Assembly (NCBI GenBank): GCA_000158135.1
Contig: DS999531.1
Span: 1,641,774 to 1,705,773 of the forward strand
Origin: Rhodobacteraceae bacterium KLH11
GTDB lineage: Bacteria; Pseudomonadota; Alphaproteobacteria; Rhodobacterales; Rhodobacteraceae
Direction of reading: 5' to 3'
DNA length: 64,000 nucleotides
Under the pieces are notes generated by a model, which worked only from the letters and a program-made list of their open reading frames with translations, made no database searches and was not told the origin of the DNA. Both the position numbers and the translations under genes were made by a program. This document shows, piece by piece, positions 42,415 through 51,693 of this stretch (within the stretch, counting starts at the first letter, position 1; each line of letters opens with the position of its first letter).

Positions 42415-43080
42415 ATGAGCCGGATTGCAACCGTAATATGTGCGGCTGTCGCCGTTGCCGCTGGCGGCTATTGGCTGACACAGTCGAATAATACCCTTCC
42501 CCCCAACCTGTTGGTTGGTGCCGCCGAGGCGCAGGAAGCTGAACTGGACACGTCGACTATTGTCGAAATGGTGCAGGGTGCCGAAGATGCGCCGGTAGAG
42601 ATTATCGAATATGCCTCATACACCTGCCCGCATTGCGCGAATTTCCATCAGGGGGCGTATAAGCAGCTCAAGAAGGACTTTATTGACACGGGCAAGGTCA
42701 AGTTCACCTATCGCGAAGTGTATTTTGACCGCTATGGTCTGTGGGCCTCGATGGTGGCGCGTTGTGCGGGTCCTGAAAAGTTCTTTGGCATTACCGACCT
42801 GATCTATCAAGGTCAGTCTGAATGGACCCGTGCGGGCGGCCCGACCGAGATTGTTGATGAGCTGCGCAAGATCGGTCGCCTTGCCGGTATCGACAATGAT
42901 CAGCTTGAGGCTTGCCTGCAGGATGGAACCCGCGCGCAAACGCTGGTGGCCTGGTATCAGGAAAATGCCGAACGCGATGATGTTCAGGGAACCCCGTCTT
43001 TTGTTGTGAACGGCAAAAAGGTCGACAATCAGCCATATGATGATTTCAAAAAGCTGATCGAAGACGAATTGGGCAGCTGA
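42415..43080 (+). CDS. DsbA-family thiol:disulfide oxidoreductase
   Basis: 221 residues. An N-terminal signal or anchor helix (IATVICAAVAVAAGGYWL) sends it to the periplasm. The thioredoxin fold starts near residue 50; the active site is CPHC at 71-74 (EYASYTCPHCANFH), and the cis-proline loop is GTPSFVVNGKK. A helical insertion lies between. It oxidises or isomerises disulfides in exported proteins. It probably shares an operon with the DUF721 gene. A hairpin follows. Confidence 0.92.
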   Translation: MSRIATVICAAVAVAAGGYWLTQSNNTLPPNLLVGAAEAQEAELDTSTIVEMVQGAEDAPVEIIEYASYTCPHCANFHQGAYKQLKKDFIDTGKVKFTYREVYFDRYGLWASMVARCAGPEKFFGITDLIYQGQSEWTRAGGPTEIVDELRKIGRLAGIDNDQLEACLQDGTRAQTLVAWYQENAERDDVQGTPSFVVNGKKVDNQPYDDFKKLIEDELGS

Positions 43081-43097
43081 CGCCCATCGCAGCCAAC

Positions 43098-43128
43098 CAT
43101 CGGCCAGCCTGATATGGGCTGGCTGATG
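43098..43128. terminator. Bidirectional hairpin between the DsbA-like gene and lpxK
   Basis: CATC-G-GCCAGCC pairs with GGCTGGC-T-GATG, a 12-bp stem with one mismatch and a 7-base loop, between two convergent stop codons. No T run. Confidence 0.55.
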
Positions 43129-43130
43129 AC

Positions 43131-44129
43131 TCAGCGCGCGGGCGCAACCTTTGCCAGCATCTCACGGACCTTCTCATCCTGATTGATCTGCAGTCGGACC
43201 GGCAAGGTCAGCACTTTGCTGCGGAACGAGGCAGGCAGGCGCACCGCATCTTTCTCGGTCGTGACCAGTTGCGCGTTCAGCGCTTTGGCATCACTCTCCA
43301 ACCGGCTCAGCAGCGCAGAGGTCAGCGGTTGATGGTCATCCAGGGCCTCGGACCTTAGCAGGGTCGCACCCTGTTGGCGGAGCGTGGCGAAGAACTTCTC
43401 GGGATAGCCGATGCCGGCAAAGGCCAGGACGGGGGTGTTGGCCCAGTCCATGCCGGTTTGAAGCGGGCGCATTTCGCCGGTGGCATGGGGCAGGGTCACG
43501 GCGTGACCCCATCGTTTGACAAAGACAGATTGGGCATCAGCATTCCCAAGCGACAGCACCAGATCAGCCCGTTTCAGCCCCGCGGCCACCGGTTCACGTA
43601 ACGGTCCGGCAGGCAGGCACAGGCCATTGCCGAACCCGCGCTCGGCATCCACCACGATGACCGAGAAATCCTTGACCACGGCCGGGTTCTGAAACCCGTC
43701 ATCCAGCACGATCGCAGTTGCGCCCGCCGCCGCAGCAGCCTGTGCCCCGGCCGCGCGATCTTTGGCAACCCAGACATCCGCGAATGCGGCAAGCAGCAAT
43801 GGCTCATCACCGACCTGCGCCGCAGTATGCGTGCCGGGGTCTACCTGCACAGGGCCTTCCAGAGATCCCCCATGGCCGCGTGTCACCACATGGGGCCGGT
43901 GCCAGCTGTCCCGTAAATGTTCGAGCATCCAGATCACTGTGGGGGTTTTCCCGGTACCCCCTGCGTGCAGATTGCCGACGCAAATCACCGGTACGCCCGG
44001 TACGATACCTGGTCCTGCGGCAATCCGGCGTGCTGTGGCCGAGGCATAGATGCGCCCCAGCGGTGCCAGCAACCGGGCGCGCAGGTCCAGCCGGTCAGGG
44101 GCAGAGTTCCAGAAGTCAGGTGCGCGCAT
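43131..44129 (-). CDS. lpxK: Tetraacyldisaccharide 4'-kinase (lipid A 4'-kinase)
   Basis: 332 residues. LpxK phosphorylates the 4' position of the lipid A disaccharide at the inner membrane. Features: the N-terminal [20 protein letters not shown], the P-loop [40 protein letters not shown] and [17 protein letters not shown]. Its first codons overlap the 3' end of the WaaA-like gene by 14 bases, so both are in one minus-strand operon that also includes the CysQ-like gene and pmbA. Confidence 0.96.
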   Translation of the reverse strand: MRAPDFWNSAPDRLDLRARLLAPLGRIYASATARRIAAGPGIVPGVPVICVGNLHAGGTGKTPTVIWMLEHLRDSWHRPHVVTRGHGGSLEGPVQVDPGTHTAAQVGDEPLLLAAFADVWVAKDRAAGAQAAAAAGATAIVLDDGFQNPAVVKDFSVIVVDAERGFGNGLCLPAGPLREPVAAGLKRADLVLSLGNADAQSVFVKRWGHAVTLPHATGEMRPLQTGMDWANTPVLAFAGIGYPEKFFATLRQQGATLLRSEALDDHQPLTSALLSRLESDAKALNAQLVTTEKDAVRLPASFRSKVLTLPVRLQINQDEKVREMLAKVAPAR

Positions 44130-45351
44130 CTTGGGCTCTCCGACGGTCCAGCGTTTCCAGTATCATGTCGACCAGTTGATCCGCCTGCGGGGCACCTTCG
44201 GTTACAATCTGCCATCCGGCCAGGGCCATGTCGGCGGTCCGGTCCGGGGCCAGCAGCTCGACAACGCGATCCCCCAGTTCGGTTGCGGATTTGATGGCCA
44301 GCGCAGCCTTCGCCTGATCCAGCCTGTCATACAGGGTCCGATGCTGGCTGACATGGGGGCCGTGGATCACAGCCGATCCCAAAGCGATGGCGATCAGCGG
44401 GTCGACCCCGCCCGCGCCTCGTTCCAGTGAACTGCCCATGAATGTGACCGCTGATACCCGATACCAGAGCCCCAGATCTTCGGGCATCGAAGACAGGATC
44501 ACCTGTGTGGTGTCCTCGATCGGGTGGTCTTCATCCCAGTTGGCGCAGCGCAGGTCCATCGCTTCGAGGCGCTTATGAAGGGGGCCCGCTTCAGCCATAT
44601 CCGCCACATGCAGTATCAGAGCCAGCCGTGGCAGCATCCGCAGCGCTTGCCGATGTGCCGTCAGGACCGAGATGAACTCTTTGTCCTGCACCCAGGCCGC
44701 CAGCCAGACCGGGCGTCCGGCGAGCGTATGGTTGGTTTCGATCAATTCGTCCTCGGGCCAGGGATTCGGGTTCGGGCTGACATGTAGCGGCGGCGCGACT
44801 GACACCTTGGCCTGACGAATGCCCAGTCGCCGGATTTGGCGCTCGGTCTCTTTGTTGGGTGTGAGGATGGTGGTGAAGCAATCCAGCGTATATCGGGTGA
44901 TATCGGGCAGCCAGCGCCCGCCGGGCGCGGTTTTGACATCAACCGAAGCCTCCAGCAAAACCAGCGGAATATCCCGCTCCTGTGCGCGGGTAATGATGTT
45001 GGGCATCAACCCACCGCCGAACCAAAGCCCCATATCGGGTTGCCAGTGATCCAGAAACGCGCGCGCGGATCCGGTTTGTTCGGCGGGCAGTTTCAGGATC
45101 GGCGTGCTGCAGTCACTCCAATCCGAGAGGTCGGCATCGGGCGGCGCGGTCAACAGCAGCGACAGCCCCGGACGTGCGGGCAGCAGGCGGCGACAGAAAT
45201 CATCGATTGCACGTATCCGGTTGGCCGCGCTGACATGAATCCAAAGCAGCTCTCCGTCGGGGCGCGGATTGTCTGAGAGGCCGGTATTTTGTGGAACACC
45301 CCACGATAGCACCCGATAGGCCGCCAGGCTCAGAGATCGCGGTTTGCTCAT
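44116..45351 (-). CDS. Divergent KDO-transferase (WaaA/KdtA)-like protein lacking the catalytic glutamate
   Basis: 411 residues from the ATG at 45351, overlapping the CysQ-like stop as ATGA. The two-domain GT-B layout of WaaA is recognisable: [15 protein letters not shown] aligns with the WIHaaSVGE block, [21 protein letters not shown] with the hWrPdl-ELWPNL block, and [30 protein letters not shown] with the nucleotide-sugar block. The glutamate of SVGE, the catalytic base in WaaA, is replaced (SAANR), and the ELWPNL glutamate is Gly. Neighbours lpxK and pmbA support a lipopolysaccharide role, but activity is uncertain. Confidence 0.8.
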   Translation of the reverse strand: MSKPRSLSLAAYRVLSWGVPQNTGLSDNPRPDGELLWIHVSAANRIRAIDDFCRRLLPARPGLSLLLTAPPDADLSDWSDCSTPILKLPAEQTGSARAFLDHWQPDMGLWFGGGLMPNIITRAQERDIPLVLLEASVDVKTAPGGRWLPDITRYTLDCFTTILTPNKETERQIRRLGIRQAKVSVAPPLHVSPNPNPWPEDELIETNHTLAGRPVWLAAWVQDKEFISVLTAHRQALRMLPRLALILHVADMAEAGPLHKRLEAMDLRCANWDEDHPIEDTTQVILSSMPEDLGLWYRVSAVTFMGSSLERGAGGVDPLIAIALGSAVIHGPHVSQHRTLYDRLDQAKAALAIKSATELGDRVVELLAPDRTADMALAGWQIVTEGAPQADQLVDMILETLDRRRAQDART

Positions 45352-46148
45352 GCCGAAATTCCGGCTCCGTTCGGGTCGAGTTTTGTGTGAAGGTCGGCAT
45401 GCAGGTCCGGGGCAGCGGCGACAACGCCATTGAGGCGCGGATGGGCGTTGTTGAACCGCAGCGGCTGGCTCAGGCGATCCGTGCAGAGCCCACCCGCTTC
45501 GCGCAGGATCAGATCGCCTGCAGCGATGTCCCATTCCCAGCTTGGCCGCAAGGTCAGCATCCCGTCGAATCGCCCCTGTGCGACAAGCGCCATGCGATAG
45601 GCGAGCGATGGGCGATAGACGCGGCGAAACGCGGGCGCGCGCCCCGATGTCCAGTGCTGTGGATCAAGATTGGGTTTTGCGGCCAGTATCTCGGCCTCGG
45701 ACATTTGTGTCTGGGTCGACACCCGGATGGCCGTATCATTCAGGGTCGCCCCTTGTCCGCGCGCGGCTGCATAAAGCAGATCGCGCCGGGGCAGATAGAT
45801 GACGGCTGCCGTGACCTCGCCCTGTTCGGCCACGGCCAGCGAATGGGCCCAGGTGCGCGAACCTTCGGCAAAGCTGCGGGTCCCGTCGATCGGGTCGATG
45901 ATGAACACCCGTGCGCATGACAGGCGGTCCGGGTTGTCCTCGGTCTCTTCGCTGAGCCAGCCGTAATCCGGGCGCGCGGCCTGCAGATCGCGTTCCAGCA
46001 TCGCGTTGACCGCCAGATCCGCTTCGGTCACCGGACCCGCACCTCCGGGCTTGTCCCAGCGCTGCGCTTCGGGTCCGGAATAGCGTGTGGCGATCTTTCC
46101 CGCCTCAAGCGCGGCGTCGATCAGCAGGGACAGGTCAGTTGCCGGCAA
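45348..46148 (-). CDS. Inositol monophosphatase family protein, CysQ-like
   Basis: 266 residues. Metal-dependent phosphatase: the metal ligands are in WLSEETEDN, VFIIDPIDGTRSFAEG and SWEWDIAAGDLILREAGG. CysQ members hydrolyse 3'-phosphoadenosine 5'-phosphate to AMP; close relatives act on inositol or fructose phosphates, and reading alone cannot separate them. Its start lies inside the 3' end of pmbA (14-base overlap) and its end overlaps the WaaA-like gene. Confidence 0.87.
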   Translation of the reverse strand: MPATDLSLLIDAALEAGKIATRYSGPEAQRWDKPGGAGPVTEADLAVNAMLERDLQAARPDYGWLSEETEDNPDRLSCARVFIIDPIDGTRSFAEGSRTWAHSLAVAEQGEVTAAVIYLPRRDLLYAAARGQGATLNDTAIRVSTQTQMSEAEILAAKPNLDPQHWTSGRAPAFRRVYRPSLAYRMALVAQGRFDGMLTLRPSWEWDIAAGDLILREAGGLCTDRLSQPLRFNNAHPRLNGVVAAAPDLHADLHTKLDPNGAGISA

Positions 46149-47481
46149 GTGTCATCCCTTCGATCAACAGCGAAGGCACAACGCGCGACAGGTAGGGCCG
46201 CGCATCATTGGCCGGAATGATCCGCATCAGCATGTCCCGAAGGTTCCCCGCAATGGTGCATTCATTGACCGGGTGCGTGATTTCGCCGTTTTCCACCCAA
46301 AATCCCGAAGCCCCGCGCGAATAGTCACCCGTATTGGGGTTGATGGTTGACCCGATCATCGAGGTCACCAGCAGCCCCGTGCCCATATCCTGCAACAGTT
46401 CGGCCCGGGTTTTGTCGCCTTGTGTCAGGCTCAGGTTCCAGTTGCTGGGCGAGGGCGGGCCGGATACCCCCCGCGCCGCATTGCCGGTAGGCGCCATGCC
46501 AAGTTTGCGCGCGCTGGACAGATCCATCGTCCAGCCGGTCAATACGCCATCCTCCACAATCACTCTGCGTTGTGTCGCCAGACCTTCGGCATCAAACGGG
46601 CGCGAGCCGGATATGCGCGGGCGGTGCGGGTCTTCGATCAGCGACAGGTGTGCGGGCAGAACCTGCTGGCCGAGGCTTTCCTTCAGCCATGAGGCCCCCC
46701 GTGCAATGGCCGCGCCATTGCTCGCCGCCAGCAGATGCCCGATCAGAGAAGACGAAATGCGTTCATCAAACATGACGGGAAAACCACCGGTCCGGGGTTT
46801 GCGCGCACCAACCAGCCCGACCGCGCGTTCACCTGCGGTGCGCCCGATTTCAGCGGGATCGCGCAGGTCGGATTGAAAGCTGCGGCTGTCGCCGTCATAG
46901 TCCCGCTCCATCCCCGTACCTTCACCCGAGATGGCAACGCAGGAGGTTGAGCGGGCGCTGCGCCTGTACCCGCCGGAAAAGCCATTGGTTGCGGCAAGAT
47001 GAACCCGGTGTGTTCCGTAAGATGCGGCAGCATCCGAAACCTGTGTGACCCCTGCAACCGCCAAAGCCGACGCCTCGGCTGACAATGCGTCTTGCATGAG
47101 CGCTTCGGCGCTGGGCTCAGGCGTAGGATCGAACAGCTCAAACGCCTCCATGTCCCAGTTGCGGATCAGCTGATCGGGATCGGCCAGACCAGTGAACGGA
47201 TCTTCGGGTGCCTCGCGGGCCATGGCGACCGCCCGTTCGGCCATTGCGGCCAGGGTCTCTGCCCGGCTGTCGGAACTGGAGACAATCGCCTGACGTTTGC
47301 CCAGAAAGACCCGCAGGCCCAGATCGGTTGCTTCCGAGCGTTCGGCATGTTCCAGCGCGCCGCCGCGTACCTCGACCGAAACGGATGAACCGTCGATGAC
47401 AATGGCATCTGCCGCTTCGGCACCTGCCTTGCGGGCGGCATCCAACAGGTCCTGGCTAATGTCTTGAGGTGTTTGGGTCAT
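46135..47481 (-). CDS. pmbA: TldD/PmbA family metalloprotease subunit, PmbA type
   Basis: 448 residues. PmbA (TldE) forms a heterodimer with TldD that degrades unfolded or modified peptides. Matching features are the N-terminal ARKAGAEAADAIVIDGSSVSVEVR, TDLGLRVFLGKRQAIVSSSD, FDERISSSLIGHLLAASNGAAIARGASWL and the C-terminal GTGLLVTSMIGSTINPNTGDYSRGASGFWVENGEI (cited in parts). TldE lacks the metal site of TldD, and I see no HExxxH-type motif, which agrees. First gene of the minus-strand block to lpxK. Confidence 0.92.
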   Translation of the reverse strand: MTQTPQDISQDLLDAARKAGAEAADAIVIDGSSVSVEVRGGALEHAERSEATDLGLRVFLGKRQAIVSSSDSRAETLAAMAERAVAMAREAPEDPFTGLADPDQLIRNWDMEAFELFDPTPEPSAEALMQDALSAEASALAVAGVTQVSDAAASYGTHRVHLAATNGFSGGYRRSARSTSCVAISGEGTGMERDYDGDSRSFQSDLRDPAEIGRTAGERAVGLVGARKPRTGGFPVMFDERISSSLIGHLLAASNGAAIARGASWLKESLGQQVLPAHLSLIEDPHRPRISGSRPFDAEGLATQRRVIVEDGVLTGWTMDLSSARKLGMAPTGNAARGVSGPPSPSNWNLSLTQGDKTRAELLQDMGTGLLVTSMIGSTINPNTGDYSRGASGFWVENGEITHPVNECTIAGNLRDMLMRIIPANDARPYLSRVVPSLLIEGMTLAGN

Positions 47482-47568
47482 GAGGCCTCCGGTCTTGTTG
47501 CACTGGACCTAGCCCCGGACTCCCGGTCCCGCAAGGCCTGCGATCCAATTGCACTGCGTGCCTCGGGC

Positions 47569-47603
47569 GGGAAAGGCCGCCCAGACGGCCTTTCCCAGGA
47601 TGC
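47569..47603 (-). terminator. Hairpin after the DUF2125 gene
   Basis: GGGAAAGGCCG (47569-47579) and CGGCCTTTCCC (47586-47596) pair perfectly over 11 bp with a 6-base loop, ten bases after the stop on the minus strand. No T run follows. Confidence 0.6.
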
Positions 47604-47606
47604 GTC

Positions 47607-49130
47607 TTATTTGATCCGCTGGCCGTTTGCCAGAATCTGACCGTCTTCGGTGAACTCGATTCTTGAGTTCAGCGTATCGGGTTCTTCGCCCGGTACCGCC
47701 ATCAGGCCCATCATCATGCGCGCGCCAAGCGCGTCATTTTCCGAGACAAAGCCCATGCCGATCAGCTTGTCGAGCAAGGCATTGGCACCCACAAGCTTCA
47801 GGTTGGCAATGCCCGAAGGCGCAGGCATACCATCAAAGGCTTCGGTGTTGGAATTGTCGAATGCGAAATCGCCATTGCCTGTCAGCTGTGCGCCAACCAG
47901 CGAGATCAACAATTCGTTGATCTTCAGCGAATGCAGCTCACCGGGTGCAGCATCTGACAGCTCAAGTTCTTCCACCGCCTCGGGATCCATGAAATCGGTC
48001 AGGACCTTGGCCGTACCGGTCGCGTCCAGCGCGATGGTTGCCGGGTCGCGTGGCAACGCGGCTGCGGGGTCAAAAATGCTCCACAGCACGTCGGACATGG
48101 TGAAGTCGGTCAGGTTGAGACCAAAACCAAAAGGCTGAACCTCGTCCGAGGCCTGAACGGGCAGTTCGAATTTCAACCCTGCATTCGCCATGGCGATTTC
48201 GATCGGGAAGGGCAGATCAGCCGTGGTGACGGCCAGTTTGGTGCTGTTCTGTGTCAGGTCATAAACCAGCCGCTGGGCATCAATGCTGCCGGTAAAGGCG
48301 CCGCCTTCCGAAGAGCTGCTGAGCGAGAACGCCTCTCCTTCTGCGGTGCCGGCTATCTCGGTATTGCCCGAGGCATAGGTGAATGTGCCAGAGGCCGCGA
48401 ACCCGGCATCATAGATATCTTCGATATTGCCCGGATCCAGCTCAAGCGGGATCAGGCTGTCGCCTTCAAAGGTCAACTGGTCCAGCTTGCCGTTGAAGCG
48501 GCCGGTATCTTCGCTGTCAGGTTCGTTGAAGGCTATATCATAGGTCAGGCTGTCTGCGGTGAACTGTTGCGCAAGATCGCGCAGTTCACCGATTTTCATT
48601 TGTGAAGAGCCTGCGATATCGTTCATCTGAACGTTCAGGTTCAGCATATCCTGCGATATGGTTTCATCGCCGGTTTCGATCGAATCCAACGCAAAACCCA
48701 TGCTGTTTGCGCTGTAATCATAGGTCATCTCGTCAGGTGAGCCCGAGACGACCATTTCCATCGCGTCCTCCGTGTAGAGCAGATCAGCCGAGAAGGCCTC
48801 GCCTTCGGATTCGCCTGATATGGTCATCGGGAAGCTGTCGGGAAAGTCGATATTGACGGTGCCATCACCATTTTCGGTCAGGGTCATTTCCGGCACAGTC
48901 ACTTCGAACGTACCATCAGTGTCGGGCACCGACATAGCCATTGCCATGTTGGTGATGGTGGTGACATTGCCTGAAACGCTTTGATCGCCGGATACGTTAT
49001 AGCCCATGCCGCCCAGATAAGCCTGCCAATCGGCCCAGACATCGGCCGCGGTGAGATCGGCAAACGCGCCCTGTGTTGCAAAGACATAGGCAAGAGCAGC
49101 TCCGCAGCCGCGGCGAAGGAAAACAGTCAT
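47607..49130 (-). CDS. DUF2125 exported protein
   Basis: 507 residues from the ATG at 49130, with AAGGG upstream. The signal peptide ends at AFA-DL near residue 24. The mature protein is acidic and rich in beta-strand patterns with repeated modules (TVPEMTLTENGDGTVNIDF; YASGNTEIAGTAEGEAFSLSS), consistent with DUF2125, which occurs in alphaproteobacteria. No catalytic motif. Its repeating beta character and export suggest an envelope role, possibly lipid or lipoprotein handling, but no function is established. It is a single-gene unit, divergent from the SDR gene. Confidence 0.78.
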   Translation of the reverse strand: MTVFLRRGCGAALAYVFATQGAFADLTAADVWADWQAYLGGMGYNVSGDQSVSGNVTTITNMAMAMSVPDTDGTFEVTVPEMTLTENGDGTVNIDFPDSFPMTISGESEGEAFSADLLYTEDAMEMVVSGSPDEMTYDYSANSMGFALDSIETGDETISQDMLNLNVQMNDIAGSSQMKIGELRDLAQQFTADSLTYDIAFNEPDSEDTGRFNGKLDQLTFEGDSLIPLELDPGNIEDIYDAGFAASGTFTYASGNTEIAGTAEGEAFSLSSSSEGGAFTGSIDAQRLVYDLTQNSTKLAVTTADLPFPIEIAMANAGLKFELPVQASDEVQPFGFGLNLTDFTMSDVLWSIFDPAAALPRDPATIALDATGTAKVLTDFMDPEAVEELELSDAAPGELHSLKINELLISLVGAQLTGNGDFAFDNSNTEAFDGMPAPSGIANLKLVGANALLDKLIGMGFVSENDALGARMMMGLMAVPGEEPDTLNSRIEFTEDGQILANGQRIK

Positions 49131-49263
49131 AAGAGAACCCTTCTTGGATAAATTTGCCGGCATCGTCGTGCTTGTGGCCGCCAGCGTCAAGGGGCAAGGG
49201 GTGGACCATTTCCCCATTTCCGCTGTACGACTTTACACAATTTCAAATGCGGGGATTTATACG

Positions 49264-50013
49264 ATGGATATGCAAGGGAAAACCGTACTGATAACAGGGG
49301 CCAGTCGGGGCATCGGGGCCGAAGCAGGGCGTGTTTTTGCCGCAGCCGGGGCCAATGTCGCGCTGGTTGCGCGCAGCCATGATCAGATCGATGCGCTGGC
49401 TGCCGCTCTGGGCGAGAACACCATTGCTCTGGCCTGCGACGTAAGCGATTTTGCACAGGTGGAACAGGCGGTTGCCGATTGTGTTGACCGGTTCGGCGGG
49501 CTGGATGTTCTGGTCGGAAACGCAGGTGTCATCGATCCGATCTTTCATTTGTCGAACGCGGATACGCAAGCCTGGAGCCAGGCCATCGACATCAACCTGA
49601 AAGGTGTCTTTTATGGAATGCGTGCGGTGCTGCCCATTATGCGGGCCGCAGGTGGGGGGACAGTGCTTACGATATCGTCCGGGGCGGCGTCGAACCCGGT
49701 TGAAGCGTGGAGTCACTATTGCGCCTCCAAGGCGGGGGCCAAGATGCTGACAGAATGCCTGCATCTGGAAGAGGCGCATCATGGCATCCGTGCCATGGGG
49801 TTGTCGCCGGGCACAGTGGCGACTGACATGCAAAGGGTGATCAAGGCCAGTGGTATAAACCCGGTCAGCCAGCTGGATTGGGATGACCACATTCCCGCAG
49901 ATTGGCCCGCGCGCGCTTTGCTGTGGATGTGCACACCAGCTGCAGATGAGTTTTTGGGCACCGAGATTTCGCTACGCCGTGAAGATATCCGCAGCCGAGT
50001 CGGCCTGACGTGA
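49264..50013 (+). CDS. Short-chain dehydrogenase/reductase
   Basis: 249 residues from the ATG at 49264; the longer upstream frame overlaps the divergent gene's leader. Classical SDR: cofactor motif TGASRGIGA (12-20 region), NAG in LVGNAGV, catalytic serine in TISSGAAS and the YxxxK in HYCASK, then LSPGTVATDM. Substrate unknown. The GTG of the crotonase gene overlaps its stop (GTGA, 50010-50013), and the VOC gene follows the same way, so the three form one operon, probably one pathway. Confidence 0.88.
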   Translation: MDMQGKTVLITGASRGIGAEAGRVFAAAGANVALVARSHDQIDALAAALGENTIALACDVSDFAQVEQAVADCVDRFGGLDVLVGNAGVIDPIFHLSNADTQAWSQAIDINLKGVFYGMRAVLPIMRAAGGGTVLTISSGAASNPVEAWSHYCASKAGAKMLTECLHLEEAHHGIRAMGLSPGTVATDMQRVIKASGINPVSQLDWDDHIPADWPARALLWMCTPAADEFLGTEISLRREDIRSRVGLT

Positions 50014-50618
50014 TCGACCTGACGCAAGAAGGCGGGCTTTGGACGGTTACGCTGAACAACCCCGACAAGGCCAATGCGCTGACCGAGGCGATGCTGCGCG
50101 AACTGCTCTGCATTGCCGAGGCTGCCACCGACGCCCGCGCCCTGATCTTGACGGGTGCGGGCCGGGTGTTCAGTGCGGGGGCCGATCTTGATGCGGCCCG
50201 GGCAGGTCTTGCGACCTCAGATCTGTGGGAGCAGTTGTCAGGTGCGATTGCTGCCCTGCCCTGTCTGACGGTGGCGGCGCTTAACGGTACGCTGGCAGGT
50301 GGCGCAAATGGTATGGCTCTGGCCTGTGATCTGCGTATCGCGGTGCCTTCGGCCAGGTTTTTCTATCCGGTTATGAAGCTGGGCTTTCTACCGCAACCGT
50401 CAGACCCAAAGCGGATGGCTGCGCTGATCGGACCGGCCCGGACAAAACTGATTCTGATGGCCGGACAAAAGATCACCGCAGCCGAAGCCTATGATTTCGG
50501 ATTGGTGGATCGGGTGGTTGAGCCCGAAGACCTGATGCCAACCGCACGCGCGCTTGTGGCCGACAGTCTCTCTGCCGACCCGTCAATCGCCTCAGGTATA
50601 GCAGGATTGTGCCCATGA
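50010..50618 (+). CDS. Crotonase (enoyl-CoA hydratase/isomerase) family protein lacking both hydratase glutamates
   Basis: 202 residues from a GTG at 50010, about 55 shorter than usual at the C-terminus. The crotonase core is clear: VTLNNPDKANALTEAML, GRVFSAGADLD (oxyanion hole), TVAALNGTLAGGANGMALACDLRI, FFYPVMKLGFLPQ and AAEAYDFGLVDRVV. Aligned with rat enoyl-CoA hydratase without gaps, the positions of catalytic Glu144 and Glu164 are Gly101 and Val121. It therefore should not hydrate enoyl-CoA and may do a different acyl-CoA reaction or none. Coupled by overlap to the SDR gene before it and the VOC gene after it. Confidence 0.85.
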   Translation: MIDLTQEGGLWTVTLNNPDKANALTEAMLRELLCIAEAATDARALILTGAGRVFSAGADLDAARAGLATSDLWEQLSGAIAALPCLTVAALNGTLAGGANGMALACDLRIAVPSARFFYPVMKLGFLPQPSDPKRMAALIGPARTKLILMAGQKITAAEAYDFGLVDRVVEPEDLMPTARALVADSLSADPSIASGIAGLCP

Positions 50619-51352
50619 GACTTTCTGCCCTTCGGCTGCGCGTTGCAGACCCGGAAAGCCTGGCCGCGTTCTATCGCGATGTGCTTGGTATGACCATTCA
50701 GGTCGAAGGTGCCAATCGGCGCGTTGGGTACCCCGGTCAGGATGCTGACCTGCTGCTGATGCCGGGCGGAGGGGGCTATAACCACGATCAGGGCCAGCGC
50801 TATTGGAAGATCGGGATCACGTTGCCGGATGTGGACATTGTTGCCGATCATCTGCGCCAAAACGGGGTCTCCGTCAGCGCACCGCGTCAGTTTCTTGATA
50901 TCGGCTATATGTGCCACCTGAGCGATCCCGAGGGGTTTGTGATCGAGCTGCTGCAACAGGATTTCGCAGGCAACCGGCCCGAAGGTGCCACCAACCCGGC
51001 TGCGCCGTTTGCCAGGGCCTGTATCGGTCAGATCACGCTGCGGACCGGAGATATCGCCGCTGAAGATACCTTCTGTCGCGCTTTGGGCATGACATTGCTT
51101 TCGCTGCAGGAGGTTGAACCTTTTGGGTTTGACCTGCATTTTTATGCATTCACCACTGACATGCCGCCCAACCCGGATCTCTGGGCGGTCGAGAATCGCG
51201 AGTGGCTGTGGAAACGCCCCTATACCACGTTGGAATTCCAGCATATTGCGAATGCAAGGTTTGCGCCGGTGCCCGATTATCTGGGGTATGAGGTTGAGGG
51301 GGCGGACCAGCCGCAAAAGGATGCCTTTGGCGATCTGGTCCTGCCAGCCTGA
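50615..51352 (+). CDS. VOC (glyoxalase/dioxygenase) superfamily protein, two domains
   Basis: 245 residues from the ATG at 50615 (ATGA overlap with the crotonase stop). Two vicinal-oxygen-chelate modules are seen: residues 4-118 (LSALRLRVADPESLAAFYRDVLGM; CHLSDPEGFVIELLQQ, where the last Glu is a typical metal ligand) and 130-225 (IGQITLRTGDIAAEDTFCRALGM; TTLEFQHI). The first-strand histidine common in glyoxalases is absent (ALRLRV), so the metal site may be partial. Substrate unknown. Its stop abuts the convergent HNH gene. Confidence 0.8.
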   Translation: MRLSALRLRVADPESLAAFYRDVLGMTIQVEGANRRVGYPGQDADLLLMPGGGGYNHDQGQRYWKIGITLPDVDIVADHLRQNGVSVSAPRQFLDIGYMCHLSDPEGFVIELLQQDFAGNRPEGATNPAAPFARACIGQITLRTGDIAAEDTFCRALGMTLLSLQEVEPFGFDLHFYAFTTDMPPNPDLWAVENREWLWKRPYTTLEFQHIANARFAPVPDYLGYEVEGADQPQKDAFGDLVLPA

Positions 51353-51649
51353 TCATCGTTTGCGCCGTTTACCCGGAACTTTGGATCGAAATCCGGGTGG
51401 ACGTTTGCGTATCCAGTTCAGGAATTTCTCAAGCCTCGGATGGGTGCGCAAGGCATCGACTGTGTTGAATGCGCGCGCCAGCTCGGCCTCGGTCAGTGTT
51501 GCGTGTATTTCCTTGTGGCATATCTGATGCAGTAAAACGGTGGGTCCGCCCTTGCCTCCTTTGAGTTTTGGGATCAGATGGTGAAGGCTGCCGCCGCCCT
51601 CGGGGATCGGACGGCCGCATAGCGGGCAGATCGGATCAGCATTTGCCAT
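51353..51649 (-). CDS. Small HNH endonuclease-like protein
   Basis: 98 residues from the ATG at 51649. CPLCGRPIP, LHHLIPKLKGGKGG and LLHQICHKEIHA give the zinc cysteines, the HH of the beta-beta-alpha metal finger and the closing CHxxIHA. The C-terminal third is Arg/Lys-rich (RKRPPGFRSKVPGKRRKR), suited to DNA binding. Stand-alone HNH proteins of this size are common and mostly untested; no toxin, restriction or phage gene is near it. Divergent from the flavoprotein gene, with only 44 bases between starts. Confidence 0.85.
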   Translation of the reverse strand: MANADPICPLCGRPIPEGGGSLHHLIPKLKGGKGGPTVLLHQICHKEIHATLTEAELARAFNTVDALRTHPRLEKFLNWIRKRPPGFRSKVPGKRRKR

Positions 51650-51693
51650 GGCGCAATGTTGCGCCGAAACGCAAGCAGGGCAAGAGGGGCGCA

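Noticed and set aside
51353..51649. HNH protein as part of a defence or mobile system
   Set aside because: No restriction, toxin or phage gene adjoins it; flanking genes are metabolic and no repeats bound it.
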